NCBI GenBank assembly: GCA_963682025.1
Contig: OY821517.1
Coordinates: 17,758,048-17,822,047, forward strand
DNA from: Cordilura impudica
Lineage: Eukaryota > Arthropoda > Insecta > Diptera > Scathophagidae
DNA length: 64,000 bases
Direction of reading: 5' to 3'
How positions within the stretch are numbered: position 1 is the first letter of the stretch; every line of letters begins with the position of its first letter. A model generated the notes under the pieces. That model ran no database searches, was not told the DNA's origin, and saw only the letters and a list, made by a program, of their open reading frames with translations. A program made the translations under genes and the position numbers. Below are positions 21,002 through 32,768 of the stretch, one piece after another.

Positions 21002-21345
21002 TATACCCTCCTCACATAGTAGTATGAGTTTACGGTGATGTTTATATTTGTCATATGGTAAACCAACCTTGAATTCTATCAATCCACTCAGAATCACTTT
21101 CTGAGTCGATTTAGCGATGTTCGTACTTCCGTCTGTCTGTCTGCATGTGTATCCTTGTAATCACACTACACGCCGAAAATGTTTGAAATATTTTTGGTAG
21201 TTTCAGCCTTAGGACGAAATGTTAGACAAATTTTACAAATAACCCCTATGAGATCGACTTAAATTACCGTAAGATTCAGATTATCACATAGATATCCAAA
21301 AAATACTAAGACCATTTTTAGAGACCATTTGGAGAGATCTTTCCC
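21002..21345 (-). mobile_element. GTCY-1 element, copy d (decayed fragment)
   Basis: It has TTATACCCTC-CACATAGTAG at the start, CAGAATCACTTTCTGAGTCG, a CGTCTGTCTGTCTG microsatellite at about 21131, and ACCCCTATGAGATCGACTT. It matches the 3' half of the family in inverted orientation. Confidence 0.7.
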
Positions 21346-21894
21346 TAATTTGGGTAATATGTATGTGTTTTTGAGTAGAATAAGTGACTTTATTAAATTT
21401 GATAATGATCATGTTTTATGTACTTAAAATATGGAAATTATGAATAAGAAATACATTAAAATATGAATTTGATTTTAAAATATGCAAAAATATGCACTAG
21501 TATGATTGTAATTTTTTTTTAAATTTTTTGATTCGCAAAGATATTTTATTTATATTAAACTAAGGCTACTTATATAATAAATAGTTGCCAGGTTAATATT
21601 TGAGACGATATCTATATATTAGTATGTGAAGGTAAATTTTTATAACCCTTTTTGAGCCAAATGCGGGCACGGAGGAGTGTGAAATTTGACATAGTTACAG
21701 CTCATATGGAGGAGAAGTGCAGAATGATAAAATGTATGTATAATATGTGTTAAAAATATATTAAATTAAATAAAATAATATATTAATAATAAATCATTTT
21801 ATAAGAGCGTAAAGGTATGCTTATCAATTTTAGACAACTCACAATTCATTTATTATAGATGGTTTCCAAACAGAGTACATTTTAATCACCCTGT
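21346..21894. other. Intronic stretch
   Basis: AT-rich. A GC-richer island at 21645-21720 (GCGGGCACGGAGGAGTG) is not recognised. Confidence 0.45.
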
Positions 21895-22140
21895 ATTGAA
21901 TTGTTAAATTGATTAGCATACATTTAGGCTCTTATAAAATTATTTATTTACAAACCCATTTTTATATGTATATTCTGTGTGTTCAACAAATATTTATAAT
22001 GAAATTTAATGAATTTTATTTATATATTCATACATTTTTTATATATGTAGATTAAAAAAACATTGAAAGAAAAAAATTTTAATGAAAATAAAATTTCCTG
22101 AATTTGCATTCAAATTTCGAGTGCTGGGCTATGCCGTATT
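21895..22140 (+). mobile_element. Helitron B, copy B1 (diverged 3' part)
   Basis: GATTAGCATACATTTAGGCTC, then TTCTGTGTGTTCAACA, ending ATTTGCATTCAAATTTCGAG-TGCTGGGCT. It matches the 3' part of copy B2 at 30524, but the terminal CTAG has decayed. Confidence 0.6.
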
Positions 22141-23229
22141 TACTATGATTAAAAAAATTACTTCAATTAAAAATAAAAACTCTTTTTCTGATTATACATT
22201 TTTGTACTGGTCGCCTAGACTCGAGTCATAAAAATTAGAAAATTCACCATAATCATATTTCCAGACATGCTTTATAACGTTTGAATAATTATTTAATTCA
22301 AAACTGTAGAAATTTGGCCTTAAATAGGTCGATAGGTCTATGGAATTTAGCAAAAAATGTTCCGAAAATTTTCTTATTATTTAAAAGCAAAACTAAGTAC
22401 TACCTAAGTGCCATTATACCTCAATAATAACTTTAACTTTATTATCGAATAAAATAGTTTAAGAGCACAATTAAATCGCATATAAATAATTCGTTTTTTT
22501 TTTTTTTTTCAAAGAATAAACTCTTTGTATTGAAGCTAACATCTACATATGAAATAATGATGAAATAATGATCATTTCAAAACACACAGGTGGGAATCTG
22601 GGAATGTTTGATTTTTTTTTTTTTTTTTGTATTTCAACAATATTAAAGGCCGTTACAAGAGAGAAGAAAAAAAAAACAAAACAAAAGAAAAGAAAAACAT
22701 AAAAATGAAGGAGAATAAAAAAAGAGGTGGAATCGAATGCCATAGCAATAAGTACAAAGCCCAACATAACATTAACAGACATTGATCAATCCACAAATGA
22801 AGATGATTATATTGAATGCATTACATGCATGTTGTTGCATGAAGACGACCAACTTTGTGGCTGATGATAATGATGATGAAAAGGAGAAAAAAAATCTCTG
22901 ATGTGTGTTTATCAAGACACAGTCAAACAGATGGACAACAATTTCAATACCACATTTATACCAAACAATCCTTTTACAGAAATTACAGCCTTAGACTGTT
23001 ATTGGGTATTGTTTTATTTTCTGTTTTGTGTTTTTTTCTTTTTGTTTTTGCTGCTGGAATATTTCTGAAAAAAGTTCCTTTTAACATACGGAATTAAGGA
23101 CACTGAGAGAAATGATGATTAGATATTATTATTTGCAATGATGAGAAATTTAATAAAAAACAAACATTTTCAACCCTTTCATGCCCAATGTTACGTACAA
23201 GTTTGCTGACTTTGAATCAATATAACATA
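22141..23229. other. Intronic stretch, nothing recognised
   Basis: T tracts at 22496-22509 and 22611-22628. A palindromic-looking ATGCATTACATGCATG sits near 22814. ORFs at 22543-22782 and 22855-23097 have low-complexity composition. Confidence 0.5.
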
Positions 23230-23476
23230 TCTGTGGGCACAAGCATTAACCGCCTAAGTCGAAAATCATACTTTCGAGAAAAATAACTTTTTACATAAAT
23301 TCAATGGGTCATCATTATGACTTAGGTCAGTATATTTTAATATTTTTTTTAAAAAAACAGTGTTAGAGAAATGGGAATTTCACATAAATTTAAAGAGTTT
23401 TCAGTAGAATATGATAGCATACATAACTCAAATCATTCTTAAGTCGACTTAGGCGGTTATCGCTTGTGCCCACAGA
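23230..23476. mobile_element. MITE D, copy 1
   Basis: 247 bp with inverted ends TCTGTGGGCACAAGC / GCTTGTGCCCACAGA, continuing into CCGCCTAAGTCGA. It is flanked by TA on both sides (23228-23229, 23477-23478), as for Tc1/mariner-type elements. It is non-coding. A longer relative is at 49329-49764. Confidence 0.85.
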
Positions 23477-23813
23477 TATTACTTATTCGCTTAAACCAAT
23501 CTGCGTTTAAAGATCTTATTTTTTTGTTCATTTCTCTTTTTATTTATGTACTTCAGTATAAAGTTCTCCTCGAAGCCGGATTGAATTTGTGGGAGAAATA
23601 CTTTTTTTAACGGGGCATTTTGAGAACGGGGTTTTTCGAATATATAAAATGCATTATTATATATCATAGATACCCAGAGATATCCAAAACTGCTTCTATG
23701 CAACATTCATTAAAATTACAAATTATCCTCTTTAAAGCAGGCATGGGATATGGAATTTTAAATTTTGTACTAACCTCTAAGAAAGAGTACACTTTTTGAC
23801 ACTCGGGGTAACA
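23477..23813. other. Intronic stretch, nothing recognised
   Basis: No gene or repeat recognised. The ORF at 23491-23706 looks fortuitous. Confidence 0.45.
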
Positions 23814-24510
23814 ATTTTTATACCCTATACCACTATGTGGTTTGGGTATAATGACTTTGTGCTGCTGTTTGTAACAACCAAAAATATTTGACCTACACCC
23901 ATCTTTAATTATACCGATCGAATCAGAATCACTATCTGATTCGATTTAATGATGTCCGTCCGTCCGTCTGTGTGTCCATGTAAAGCTTGTAATCAAACTG
24001 CAGGTCGCAAATATGAATATATTTTGATGAAATTTGGTATTTAATCTTTTATCGGCCATGGGATGAGCGCTACTGAAATTGGTGAGAATCAGTCAATGAT
24101 TACACTTAGCCCCCATACAAATGACCCCTATGAAATCAACATATATTGCCATAAGATCCAAATTATCATACAAATCTTAGTCAAATTGGGTTTGTATGTA
24201 TATATTACATCCATTAATCAGTAGTCCAAAAATGATCCCTATTGGACAACTCTTAGTCATAGGCCCCATATAGAGCTGCTTCCCGATCTTCACTTAAATT
24301 TTTGGGCCTAGTCCCCATATAGATATAGCATCCGATATGAACTTTTTCATATCTGCAGCCGAAAAAAATAATAAAAATCCAACTCAAATTTGGTTAATGC
24401 TTATTTTCTATATCCAGTTAGTTGGGCCTGAGAGATAGGGTCTCTAAACACATGGTATAGGGTATCGTATAGTCGGTCTAGACCGACTATAATTTTCTTA
24501 TTTGTTTTAA
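23814..24510 (-). mobile_element. GTCY-1 element, copy e
   Basis: Inverted orientation. It starts TATACCCTATACCACTATG; GTCCGTCCGTCCGTCTG lies at about 23955. It ends with GGTATAGGGTATCG and the intact 24-bp palindrome (24468-24491), then ATTTTCTTATTTG. Confidence 0.85.
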
Positions 24511-25072
24511 CTTAACATTTGTCTGTTTATGTCCCTAGTTTTCATTATATTTTTTTAAGAAAAAACGCTTACCACATTTGCAGACGAATATGGAATTGAT
24601 AAAATTTCCGCGAAATCTCTAGAAATGTGTGGAAACAGAAGTATATTAAGCTGATTTTTTAGATTAGCAATGAGCAACTAAAAACTACAAATATTTAATG
24701 AGATCAGTGTCCCGATATCAACTACAGATCTTATTGATTAATGAATGAATAAAAATTTGAATTTTCATTCGGGAACAGTTTCACCAGAATAAGTTCGAAT
24801 AAAAACGGATTGTTTTTCCTGATATAACACTTTCAGGGGGTAAATTTGTAGAACCACATTAATCTTCGTTAATAAAGTTAACTCCTGATGGGAGAAATCA
24901 TAACTTTTTCGTGTCTGAAATCAGCCTCAAAGTTTCCTAATATTCTTGGAAAAATTATATTTCCCACTATACTGAAAAACCAAAATGAAAAAATTAAAAC
25001 CTGTTCAATTTTACAACATGATTATAATGGTATTACGAAATATATGTAGGTGAAATTTTGCCAAAAACAAAT
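24511..25072. other. Intronic stretch, nothing recognised
   Basis: No gene or repeat recognised. Confidence 0.45.
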
Positions 25073-25830
25073 AAGGGTATTAAGTTCGGCTCTGCCGAAT
25101 CTTTGACTCCCTTCACCTTTGTTCTAAACACAATATTATAACCAAGGTTGTCAACAATAGACATTTTATTATAATGGCTAAATTTTTTACAAAAATTGTT
25201 TAAAACTAATAAGATAAGTAAAAAATGCTTGGTTGTTTGCATTTTTTATTGAAAGCCATTATTAAATGCAATCCCCAAAAATGTAAATGCCTACAATTAC
25301 TTTTTTGTTTGTTTAAAGAGAGTAAGGAGTAACCATCTTGGTTCTTCTCTTTGCTATTCTCTTACTCTCATCGATAACACATTCCTTCACATGTACAAAA
25401 AAAAAAAAATTAATAAATTAAAATAAAAACAAGAAGCAAACTGACATACGCATGCATCACTGATACATACCAGGGCGGACTCAGAACAACCCGACCTGAC
25501 TAAGAAAACCAAACATGTTTGGGATCAATTTTTTTATTTTTCAACTTAATCTCCTTTTAGCGCGATACAATTTTCCCCGCGATATTCGATAGCTTCGATA
25601 CCCTGTTTTTAGTAAGAATATCTAACTCCTTAAAATGACCATTAACCGCACACTCCATCTATTCTTTGTTGACAAATTTTTTTACCTAAATCTGGCAAAT
25701 AAGGTGCATGATGAAGCAATTCGAACTTTAGTTATGGATTATGGGCATGGCAATAGTGGGTGTGTGAACTGATGCAATGTCTTGATGAAACAACACTTTC
25801 CGTTGATTGTTTTCCCTTATCGATAATAAC

Positions 25831-27701
25831 ACTGTGCTCTAATTTGACATTTTTTTTCGTAACAATTTAGGCACCCTACTGGTAAAGCTAATTTGCGTAC
25901 GCTAAATTCAATGGTGATAGCGGTTTTTCAAATCTAGCGCTCATATTCGCGATATTCGCGATTTAAAATTTCAATAATAAAGTATCAAAAAACTATATTT
26001 TTTATATTTTTGGGATCATTTTTGAATTTTAATCAATCCAACTTTGTTAAATACATTTTCTGTCAATTGTTTTCGCGGAAAAATTTTTTTCCCGGATTTT
26101 TTTCAAGCATTTCTTCTGTAAATTCCAGCAAATATCACCTAACAGAGAATCCAACTTTTTACCACTGTACCAGTGTTCAAGTCTAGCCGTCACTTGATGG
26201 AATCTCTCCCCATGCTCATCAGACTCAGCTGGTGATTGTTCAGCAAACTTGTTGACATAAGAATGCAAAAAATGGACTTTAAGAGACATTTTTACATTAA
26301 TACGGTGAAAAGTGGAAATCATGGAAATCATCTTTTCAGTCGGATTAAGCACCTTAATGAAGTTTTTCACAATCCCTAGTTTGATATGTAGCGGGGGTAC
26401 GAATACTTTATCAATTGATAAAAGTGGATTTTCAACAATGTTATTCACTCGTAAATTAGCTGTTTCATCTTGAGGCCAATCCTGCTTTTCGTACTGATCA
26501 CCTCTATATCGGGTATCCCATAAACACATGAAGCACATATTTTTAGTGTAACCCGTTTGCATACCTCTTAAAAGAGCTATCACTTTTAAGTCAGCACAAA
26601 TTTTCCAATTATGATCGTTGTATTTCACTACATCGAGGATTTTTTTCAAAGATAAATAAGTCGCTTTTGTGTTGGTACTTAGTGCAATCGGAACTGAATT
26701 TTTGGTATTTGTCATGTGAAGAAGAACTGCCTTTAAACTGCTTTTTGATGAGTCGATGAACAATCGCCACTCTTCGGGTTTATATTCATGATGCATTGTT
26801 AAAATTAAACCACGAATGTCAATGCAAAATGCCAACGAGTTGTTATCAATTGATTTAAAAAAATTTTTAAATTGACGATAACGACCGATTGATCCATATA
26901 CCTTAACATCAGGCGCTAGAATATTAGCTTGTTTCAGTTCTTTAGCTAAAAGAATTGCCTGCCGCTGATATAGTTAAAGGCGACGTACCATAATGTCCAA
27001 ACGGTTTTGTGTAATTTCTAAATGATTGCAGTTGTTAGTGACGTGGGATGGTTGGTATTGTGATACTAATGACTCTCCTTCAGTTTGTATTGTTAATGAC
27101 GTACATTCCTCTGTTATGCTTGGTCTTATGGGAATTGGAATATTTTCCGAGTGCGGCAACGGTAATTGGGTATATTTTGTTTCTGTATATTGAAATGTAC
27201 GTAATTTGTTTCAATTTGTTCCAGAAACAAAATTTAAACACGCATAGCACTCATCTGAAGTATGAACTTGTGGATCCGACCAAATCATTGGAACACCAAA
27301 GGGCATAGACCCAATCTTACCTTTTTTCCATATATTTAATATAGACAAGCATCCAGTGCAAACGACAGACGGGGCCCACTCCACATTACGAAAAACTACC
27401 TGATTAAAGTATTGGTTATTTAATTCCGCAAAGTCATCGCCGATTTTCCGACGAGAGTCTGTAATAGTACGTTTTCCGCAAACATAGGAAAAGTTATCAA
27501 AATCAACATGTTGTTCCATTTTAATAACACTTAACTAGAATAGAATAGAATACACTGGCGTACATAATTTAGTTTTAAATCACGAATATCGCGAATATGA
27601 GCGCTAACTTTGAAAAACGGCTATCGCCATTGAATTCAGCGTACGCGAATTAGCTTTACCAGTAGGGTGCCCAGCTTGTTACAATTTGCGACTAGCACAG
27701 T
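25831..27701 (-). mobile_element. E2: second transposon of the E family, inside mariner M2
   Basis: 1871 bp. The outer ends are ACTGTGCT (25831) and AGCACAGT (ending 27701). Just inside, a stronger inverted repeat of about 100 bp starts GGCACCCTACTGGTAAAGC and includes CGCTCATATTCGCGATATTCG. The 8 bases outside are ATAATAAC and ATAATCAA (six of eight agree), a candidate diverged 8-bp duplication. It carries a broken copy of the E transposase. Confidence 0.75.
26047..27519 (-). pseudogene. E2 transposase, broken
   Basis: Same family as the 563-aa E1 protein. The N-terminal part (27519-27211) has VVCTGCLSIL, GVPMIWSDPQ and ECYACLNF, aligning with the E1 Cys pairs, although the first Cys of the first pair is lost. 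The core (26835-26047) has WRLFIDSSKSSLKAVLLH, ICADLKV, NMCFMCLWDTR, VPPLHIKLGIVKNF and EHGERFHQ. The linker (27159-26840) is out of frame, and the GPQIKK-to-FLGNKK segment of E1 (about 60 residues) is missing. The C terminus GKKLDSLLGDICWNLQKK is shared with E3 rather than E1. Confidence 0.85.
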
Positions 27702-28573
27702 ATAATCAATAAAAATTATACCACGTCCATTATAAAATTTCAAAAAACAGACGCCTAAACCTTGTCCGCAGATGCAACTGGTTTCGCCTTCTTTGGATAC
27801 GATTCTCCCATTTTCCTCCACGTTTTTGACTGTTGCTTTGTCTCCGGTGTGAAGTTGTGAACCCATGTCTCATCCATGGTTACGAATCGTTATAAAAACT
27901 CGCCTTTATTGCGGTGAAACATCACCAAACACTTTACTGAAACATCTTTATGACGCTGTTTTATTTTTTCTATTTTGAGCAAACGCACCCATCTTGCAGA
28001 CAGCTTTCTCATCTCCAAATTTTCAGCCAATATGCGATGTGTAGCGCTTTTTGAAATGCCTATGATATCATCCAATACCATTTTGTGCTTTTTCTTAACC
28101 GTTTCTGGCGTGGCCGCCTCAATTGGTCGACCATAACGGTGTTCGTCTTGGCAGCTCGTACGGCCTCGCTCTGCCAGCCAATATTTTATAGTCGTCAACC
28201 CTTCAGAGTGGAATCTGACTCGGTATTAATATTAATTGGACTGAGACCTTACAAATGAAAGTATTGAATTATATAACGTTGACCAATTTTTTCCATGTTT
28301 ACAAATTCACTGAGATCGTTTACTTTTAATGGTTCCAAAAAAATACTAAACATTGTGTGTGGCACTTTGATACTTAAAATATGTATATGTTTTATGCGGT
28401 TTACTCTTTTCACCAAAGTAATTCTCTGCGACCGCCCTCATATTTATATGCACATGTTCTTTTTCGTATAAACATTTTAACCAAATTTAGCTTTACATTT
28501 TGTGTGTCATTCCTCGGCTATCGGGGTTAGAGGCACCAAATTCAATACCAAATTGCTCGAAAAATAACAAACA

Positions 28574-28640
28574 CTAGACAGACAGACGAACAGATAGACA
28601 GACGGACAGACAGACAGACGGATAGATAGACAGACGGACA
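28574..28640 (+). repeat. GACA/GACG/GATA tetranucleotide tract
   Basis: Mixed GACA, GACG and GATA units, ending in GGACATCGCTAAATCGAC, the conserved core that follows GTCY tracts throughout the window. Confidence 0.9.
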
Positions 28641-28782
28641 TCGCTAAATCGACTCGAATTTTTATAATAATATTTTCGGAGTGACAAACTGAAGGGTATA
28701 CCAAGTTCAATTGCATCAACTTTTTCATACCTGATTTAAGGCCAAATAACTTTAACACAAAAAAGAAAAACAACACAAAAAT

Positions 28783-29570
28783 ATTTCTTTTCTAAACTCT
28801 TTCTTTTAACTCATACTCTCTGTCGTGGGGGGACCTTATTTCCCTTATCCAATTGCTCTGAAACTTGGACCAAAGTCTTGTTGTGACTACAGATTAACTT
28901 TGGGGTAGTTACGCACCGTCACGCACAGTCACGGAGAGATTTAAAACGGATTTCCCTTCATCCAATCAATCTGAAACTTGGTCGATATACTTGCTGTAAA
29001 GAAAGGTTAACTTTGACATAGTCACGCACAGTCACGCATAGTCACGCACAGCCACGGAGAGATTAAAACCTCACTTCCCCTCATCCGATCGATCTGAAAC
29101 TTGGTCCATAGACTTGTTGTGACAAAAGATTAACTTTGACATAGTCATGCACACTCACGCACAGTCACGGAGAGATTAAAATCTCACTTCCCCTCATCCG
29201 ATCGATCTGAAACTTTGTTCATAGACTTGTTGTGGCCAAAGATTAATTTTAAGATAGTCACACACAGTCACGCAAAGTTACGGAGTGATTTAAACCCAAT
29301 TTCCCCTTATCCGATCGATCTGCAACTTTGTCCATAGACTTGCTGTGGCCAAAGATTAATCCTAAGATAGTCACACACAGACACGGAGTGATTTAAACCC
29401 TATTTCCCCTTTATTCAATCAATCTAAAACTTGGTCCATAGACTTGTTGTGACCAAAGATTAATTTTAAAATAGTCACGCAAAGTCACGCAGAGATTCAA
29501 AGCTCATATGCGTAAGAAAAGAAAGAGTTTTAATAAAAACTTTGTTTTTATGGGTTAGATTATTAATACT
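28783..29570 (+). repeat. Repeat K: six-unit array of about 113 bp
   Basis: Anchors CCAATTGCTCTGAAACTTGG / CCGATCGATCTGAAACTTGG lie at about 28853, 28966, 29078, 29191, 29303 and 29413. Each is followed by TAGACTTGTTGTGAC, AAAGATTAA and runs of AGTCACGCAC. Flanks AACTCTTTCTTTTAACTCA and TTTTAATAAAAACTTTGTTT are shared, inverted, with 35333-35905. Confidence 0.9.
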
Positions 29571-29972
29571 GTTATTCAGAAAGTTTGCAATTAATACTGA
29601 TTATTTTCATCAATACGCAATATCTTTACTATTTTTTTTTCCAACGTTAAAAGTAACTATGAATTTTTATAATGGAAAAAACTACAAAAGCTTTCACAGG
29701 CAGTCACATCATTCAATTGGAGATCTAAAACAACAATGCATTTTTAATTTAGGTACTTTCAGGTCTTTCTAGGAATTTAAAAACTCCTTTTTGGAACATT
29801 TAAAAAAATACCATAAATGCGATTATATAAAAATTAAATTTTTTTATAAGAGAATTTTAATATGGTTAAGTTTGGTTCCTGTTTGCCACAGAATTTATTA
29901 ATTTCAGAATTTATTAATTTTATAAAACCAATATTATTATTGATTTTCTTCTACTGTAGAAATACTTTTATC
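29571..29972. other. Intronic stretch, nothing recognised
   Basis: AT-rich; the ORF at 29542-29772 looks fortuitous. Confidence 0.45.
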
Positions 29973-31146
29973 CAGCGATGCCAACTTTCTCCAACAAATA
30001 CCGCAAAACAGTACCCCAACCAAAAGTATTAAATTACAATCAAGCGAAAAGAGCTAAAAAGCGCCAGTTTTATGCTTGAAGATAATTATTTATTATTTAT
30101 TTTAAGAAAGCGTATATGTTTTTTGTTCATCGGGATCATTTAGTACGTGAATCGGGATCATAAAGTACGTGAAACTTTTTTGTTGCAAGTTTTCATTTTC
30201 AAAAATTTAACATTTTCTGATTCACCTTCAGGCTATAGTAAAGTTCTTATAATATATTTTGATTTTTTATATCTGAAAAATTTTGATTTTGTTGTTGAGC
30301 AATTTTATAATTTAATTTTTTAGGGCCGTATGCATAAAAATTGAAGTGTACTTCAAGTAGACCTTATCAACAAATTTTGTATGAAAAACATACAATAAAG
30401 TCTTACACCTTAATTGTTTTTGCATATGGCCCTTAGAATTTAATTTTATATTTTTGTACACAACTCTTTATCTGAAAAACAAAGAAATATACATTTGTAT
30501 ATATATCTTTATTTTTATATTCATCTACAATATTAATAGGCAAGGCGATTTCTTGTGGCCAATTTTAAACCTTGAATTACCAACCGATTTTCACAAAAAA
30601 ATACCCCATTTGAAAGTTATTTCTTTTTAGCTGTCCAACATATGTACAGATCTGCACAGTCTGGAACATTTGGAGTAAAATCCATTTATAGTTGCTACTA
30701 ACACATACATAAAACTCTTATTAAAGCTTCAAATAAAAACTATATAATGTGTTTATTAAATTTGTGTTGAGTTGTGAATTAGCTACAATTGATTAGCATA
30801 CCTTTAGGCTCATATAAAATTATTTATTAAAAAACCCAGTTTTGTGTCTTCTGTGTGTTCAACATATATTAGTAATTGGATGGAAAAATTATTTATTTAG
30901 AATTTGCACTCGAATTTCGAGGGCTGGGCTCTGCTAGTATACTTTATATTACATTTGCAAAATAAAGGTACGATCATCTGATCAAATATGTTCAATTTTG
31001 TTTAATATAAATTGTTGTATTTAAACCGAAAACAAAAAGCGGCAATTTAGCGTTTTTAAGAAAAAGGAGCTAAATAGAAATAATGCGCTTTTTTGTCGTT
31101 AAAAATCACCATATATAGCGCGAAAAGCGCTAAGTTGGGAACGCTG
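29973..31146. mobile_element. Non-autonomous hAT-like element
   Basis: The ends CAGCGATGCCAACTT and (reverse) CAGCGTTCCCAACTTAGCGC are hAT-type tips. They are flanked by CTTTTATC (29965-29972) and CTTTTAAC (31147-31154), a 7/8-matching 8-bp target duplication. It has no transposase; GCGCCAG/AAGCGCT-type subterminal motifs lie at both sides. Helitron B copy B2 is nested inside. Confidence 0.75.
30524..30937 (+). mobile_element. Helitron B, copy B2
   Basis: Starts TCTACAATATTAATAGGC. It ends with hairpin CTCGAATTTCGAG, then GGCTGGGCTCTG, then CTAG and T. 414 bp. Non-coding; nested in the hAT-like element. Confidence 0.85.
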
Positions 31147-31154
31147 CTTTTAAC

Positions 31155-32029
31155 CATTGGACGATTTTTCGCAATTTTCTTCAAATTCTGAAACTTTAAA
31201 TTTTCGAAATGGAGCCAAAAGTGCCCAATGCAGAAAAGTTCTGTGTTTTCAAATAATAGCAGCAAATGAGTTAAATAAGAAGATCGGTAATTCACTACTT
31301 CTATTAAAGATCACATATTTTGCAAAAAAGTCGATCGAATAAAAAGCTTTTTAAAAAACGAATATTTTAATAGTTAATATTTCATATTCTTAAGATTTGA
31401 CCTGTTAATTTTTTTTATTTTTATTTTAATCAAATCTTTTTTCTGGCAGTGTAACTGCTCACTGCAATTCAATATTAAAAAAATCTAAAATTTCCGTACT
31501 TCATAGCAACTTAAACGGAAATTAAAAGAAAAACACTGTCAACGACAACGATGACGACAAAACCAAAAAAAAAAAAAGAAAAAAACTTAAACGCGAAACA
31601 TTTAAAATGTATTCAGGCGCTGATTGTCGTTAAAAGTAGTTGTATGTGTATTGTGACATTGATGTGTGCTTGATAATGATAATGATGACTACAATCGGCC
31701 AATGACTATTGGAAATTGTGAGTTACCCTCTGTGTTGTGGCAGAGACTGGCTAAAAGAAGATATTGTCTTGGCCATGAAATGGAATGTTTAGGCTGAAAT
31801 GACAAAAAATCGTAGTTAAGGTTGTTATCTTTTGAGAAGTGAAACACTGCTAGCGGTAATAGATGTGTTATCCATTTTCGTGGGTCGGGGGTGTTTAGCG
31901 CATTAGATGATATTTTTGGAATCTGGATCATCTTAAAAAAATTTTACTTTAAAATTTTCCTGTTTCAATACATTGCATATTAGTCTTCTTTTTTCCGAAA
32001 ATAAACCCAATGTCAGTTCTTCCTTTTTA
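31155..32029. other. Intronic stretch with a non-repetitive island
   Basis: 31540-31930 is less AT-rich, contains no repeat recognised elsewhere in the window, and holds no open exon (several GATGACGAC/GATAATGATAATGATGAC runs). It could be retained host sequence with a regulatory role. Confidence 0.4.
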
Positions 32030-32362
32030 AATATTGTATATAAAATCGTTGGTGCGTTTGTTTGTAACGAATAATCTCCAGAATCATAAGAGCTATCGAA
32101 CTAAGATTTTCACTAAGGTGCGGTTTCAGCTCTTCTAGATTTTCCATATTTAGGACCCGATGGGATAAGTGGGCTTGGCGAGAGTCTTAAAAGTGTGTGT
32201 GAGCTCAGAATTGATTAGTTATTAATGTGCGTGCCTCCCATAAAAAGTAATTATTAAATGTCATCTATTTGTTGTTTATGTAGCTGGAATATTTTAAATC
32301 CTCGATTAAAACTACTTATTTACAAATGTAAGCCAGAGCGAAACGTTCGCGGTATATGCTAG
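32030..32362 (+). mobile_element. Helitron A copy with intact 3' end
   Basis: Begins near GTATATAAAATCGTTGG-TGCGTTTGTTTG and carries one unit of the family-A array (GTGTGAGCTCAG...TTATTAATGTG). It ends with hairpin GCGAA-ACG-TTCGC (32338-32350), eight bases, then CTAG (32359-32362) and T, as Helitrons do. Confidence 0.65.
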
Positions 32363-32384
32363 TTTTATATTTTATGTCTGTGAT

Positions 32385-32658
32385 ATTAGTCGTTAAATTT
32401 TTTGAAAGGTATTTCTTTTTAGCTGTTCACCAGACTTACAGATTTTTAAATTTTTGGCTTTATTTTGAGTAACTAACACATACATAAAATTATACAATGC
32501 TATGTGTGTGTTTACTATATTTGTTAATGTGTTTGTAAGTTTGTTTTCTTCATTCACAATAATAATAAATGAAAAAAGTGTTGGTTGGTGAATTGGCTAA
32601 GTTGAAATAAAAGTTACCTAGAATTTTAACTCGAATTTCGAGCGCTGGAATCTGCTAG
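32385..32658 (+). mobile_element. Helitron B, copy B3 (5' truncated)
   Basis: Joins the family at TTGAAAGGTATTTC and runs to ACTCGAATTTCGAG-CGCTGGAATCTG-CTAG. It lies immediately after Helitron A. Confidence 0.8.
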
Positions 32659-32768
32659 TTTATTTAATTGTATTAAATTTGTGTCCTGGTGTCCAGTTTT
32701 TTAATCTTTAATTTTATTAAATAATAATGACTTGACAGGCTAAAAGACAACTAATCAAATTGATGAAA

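Larger units (their letters stand above)
25470..28440 (-). mobile_element. Mariner M2 (DD34D-type), dead, carrying E2
   Basis: The inverted ends CCAGGGCGGACTCAGA and TGAGGGCGGTCGCAGA are flanked by TA (25468-25469, 28441-28442). Minus-strand transposase pieces run from the N-terminal region at 27890-28198 (KYWLAERGRTSCQDE, GRPIEAATPE, SATHRILAENLEMRKLSARW) through 27710-27866 (GIIFIDY) to 25700-25800 (VLFHQDIASVHTPTIAM, second catalytic motif). The gene is broken by frameshifts and by E2, which interrupts it right after GIIFIDY. Confidence 0.85.
25073..28740 (+). mobile_element. Repeat G, copy 2, split by mariner M2
   Basis: The left part (25073-25469) starts with hairpin TTCGGC-TCT-GCCGAA (25085-25099), then CTCCCTTCACC and AACCAAGGTTGTC. 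The right part (28441-28740) has GTATAAACATTTTAACC, the long GACA/GACG microsatellite at 28574-28640, GGACATCGCTAAATCGACTC and a terminal AGGGTATACC. The hairpin, the ACCCT..CACC block, the GTCY tract and the terminal GGGTATA repeat the layout of GTCY-1. Confidence 0.7.
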
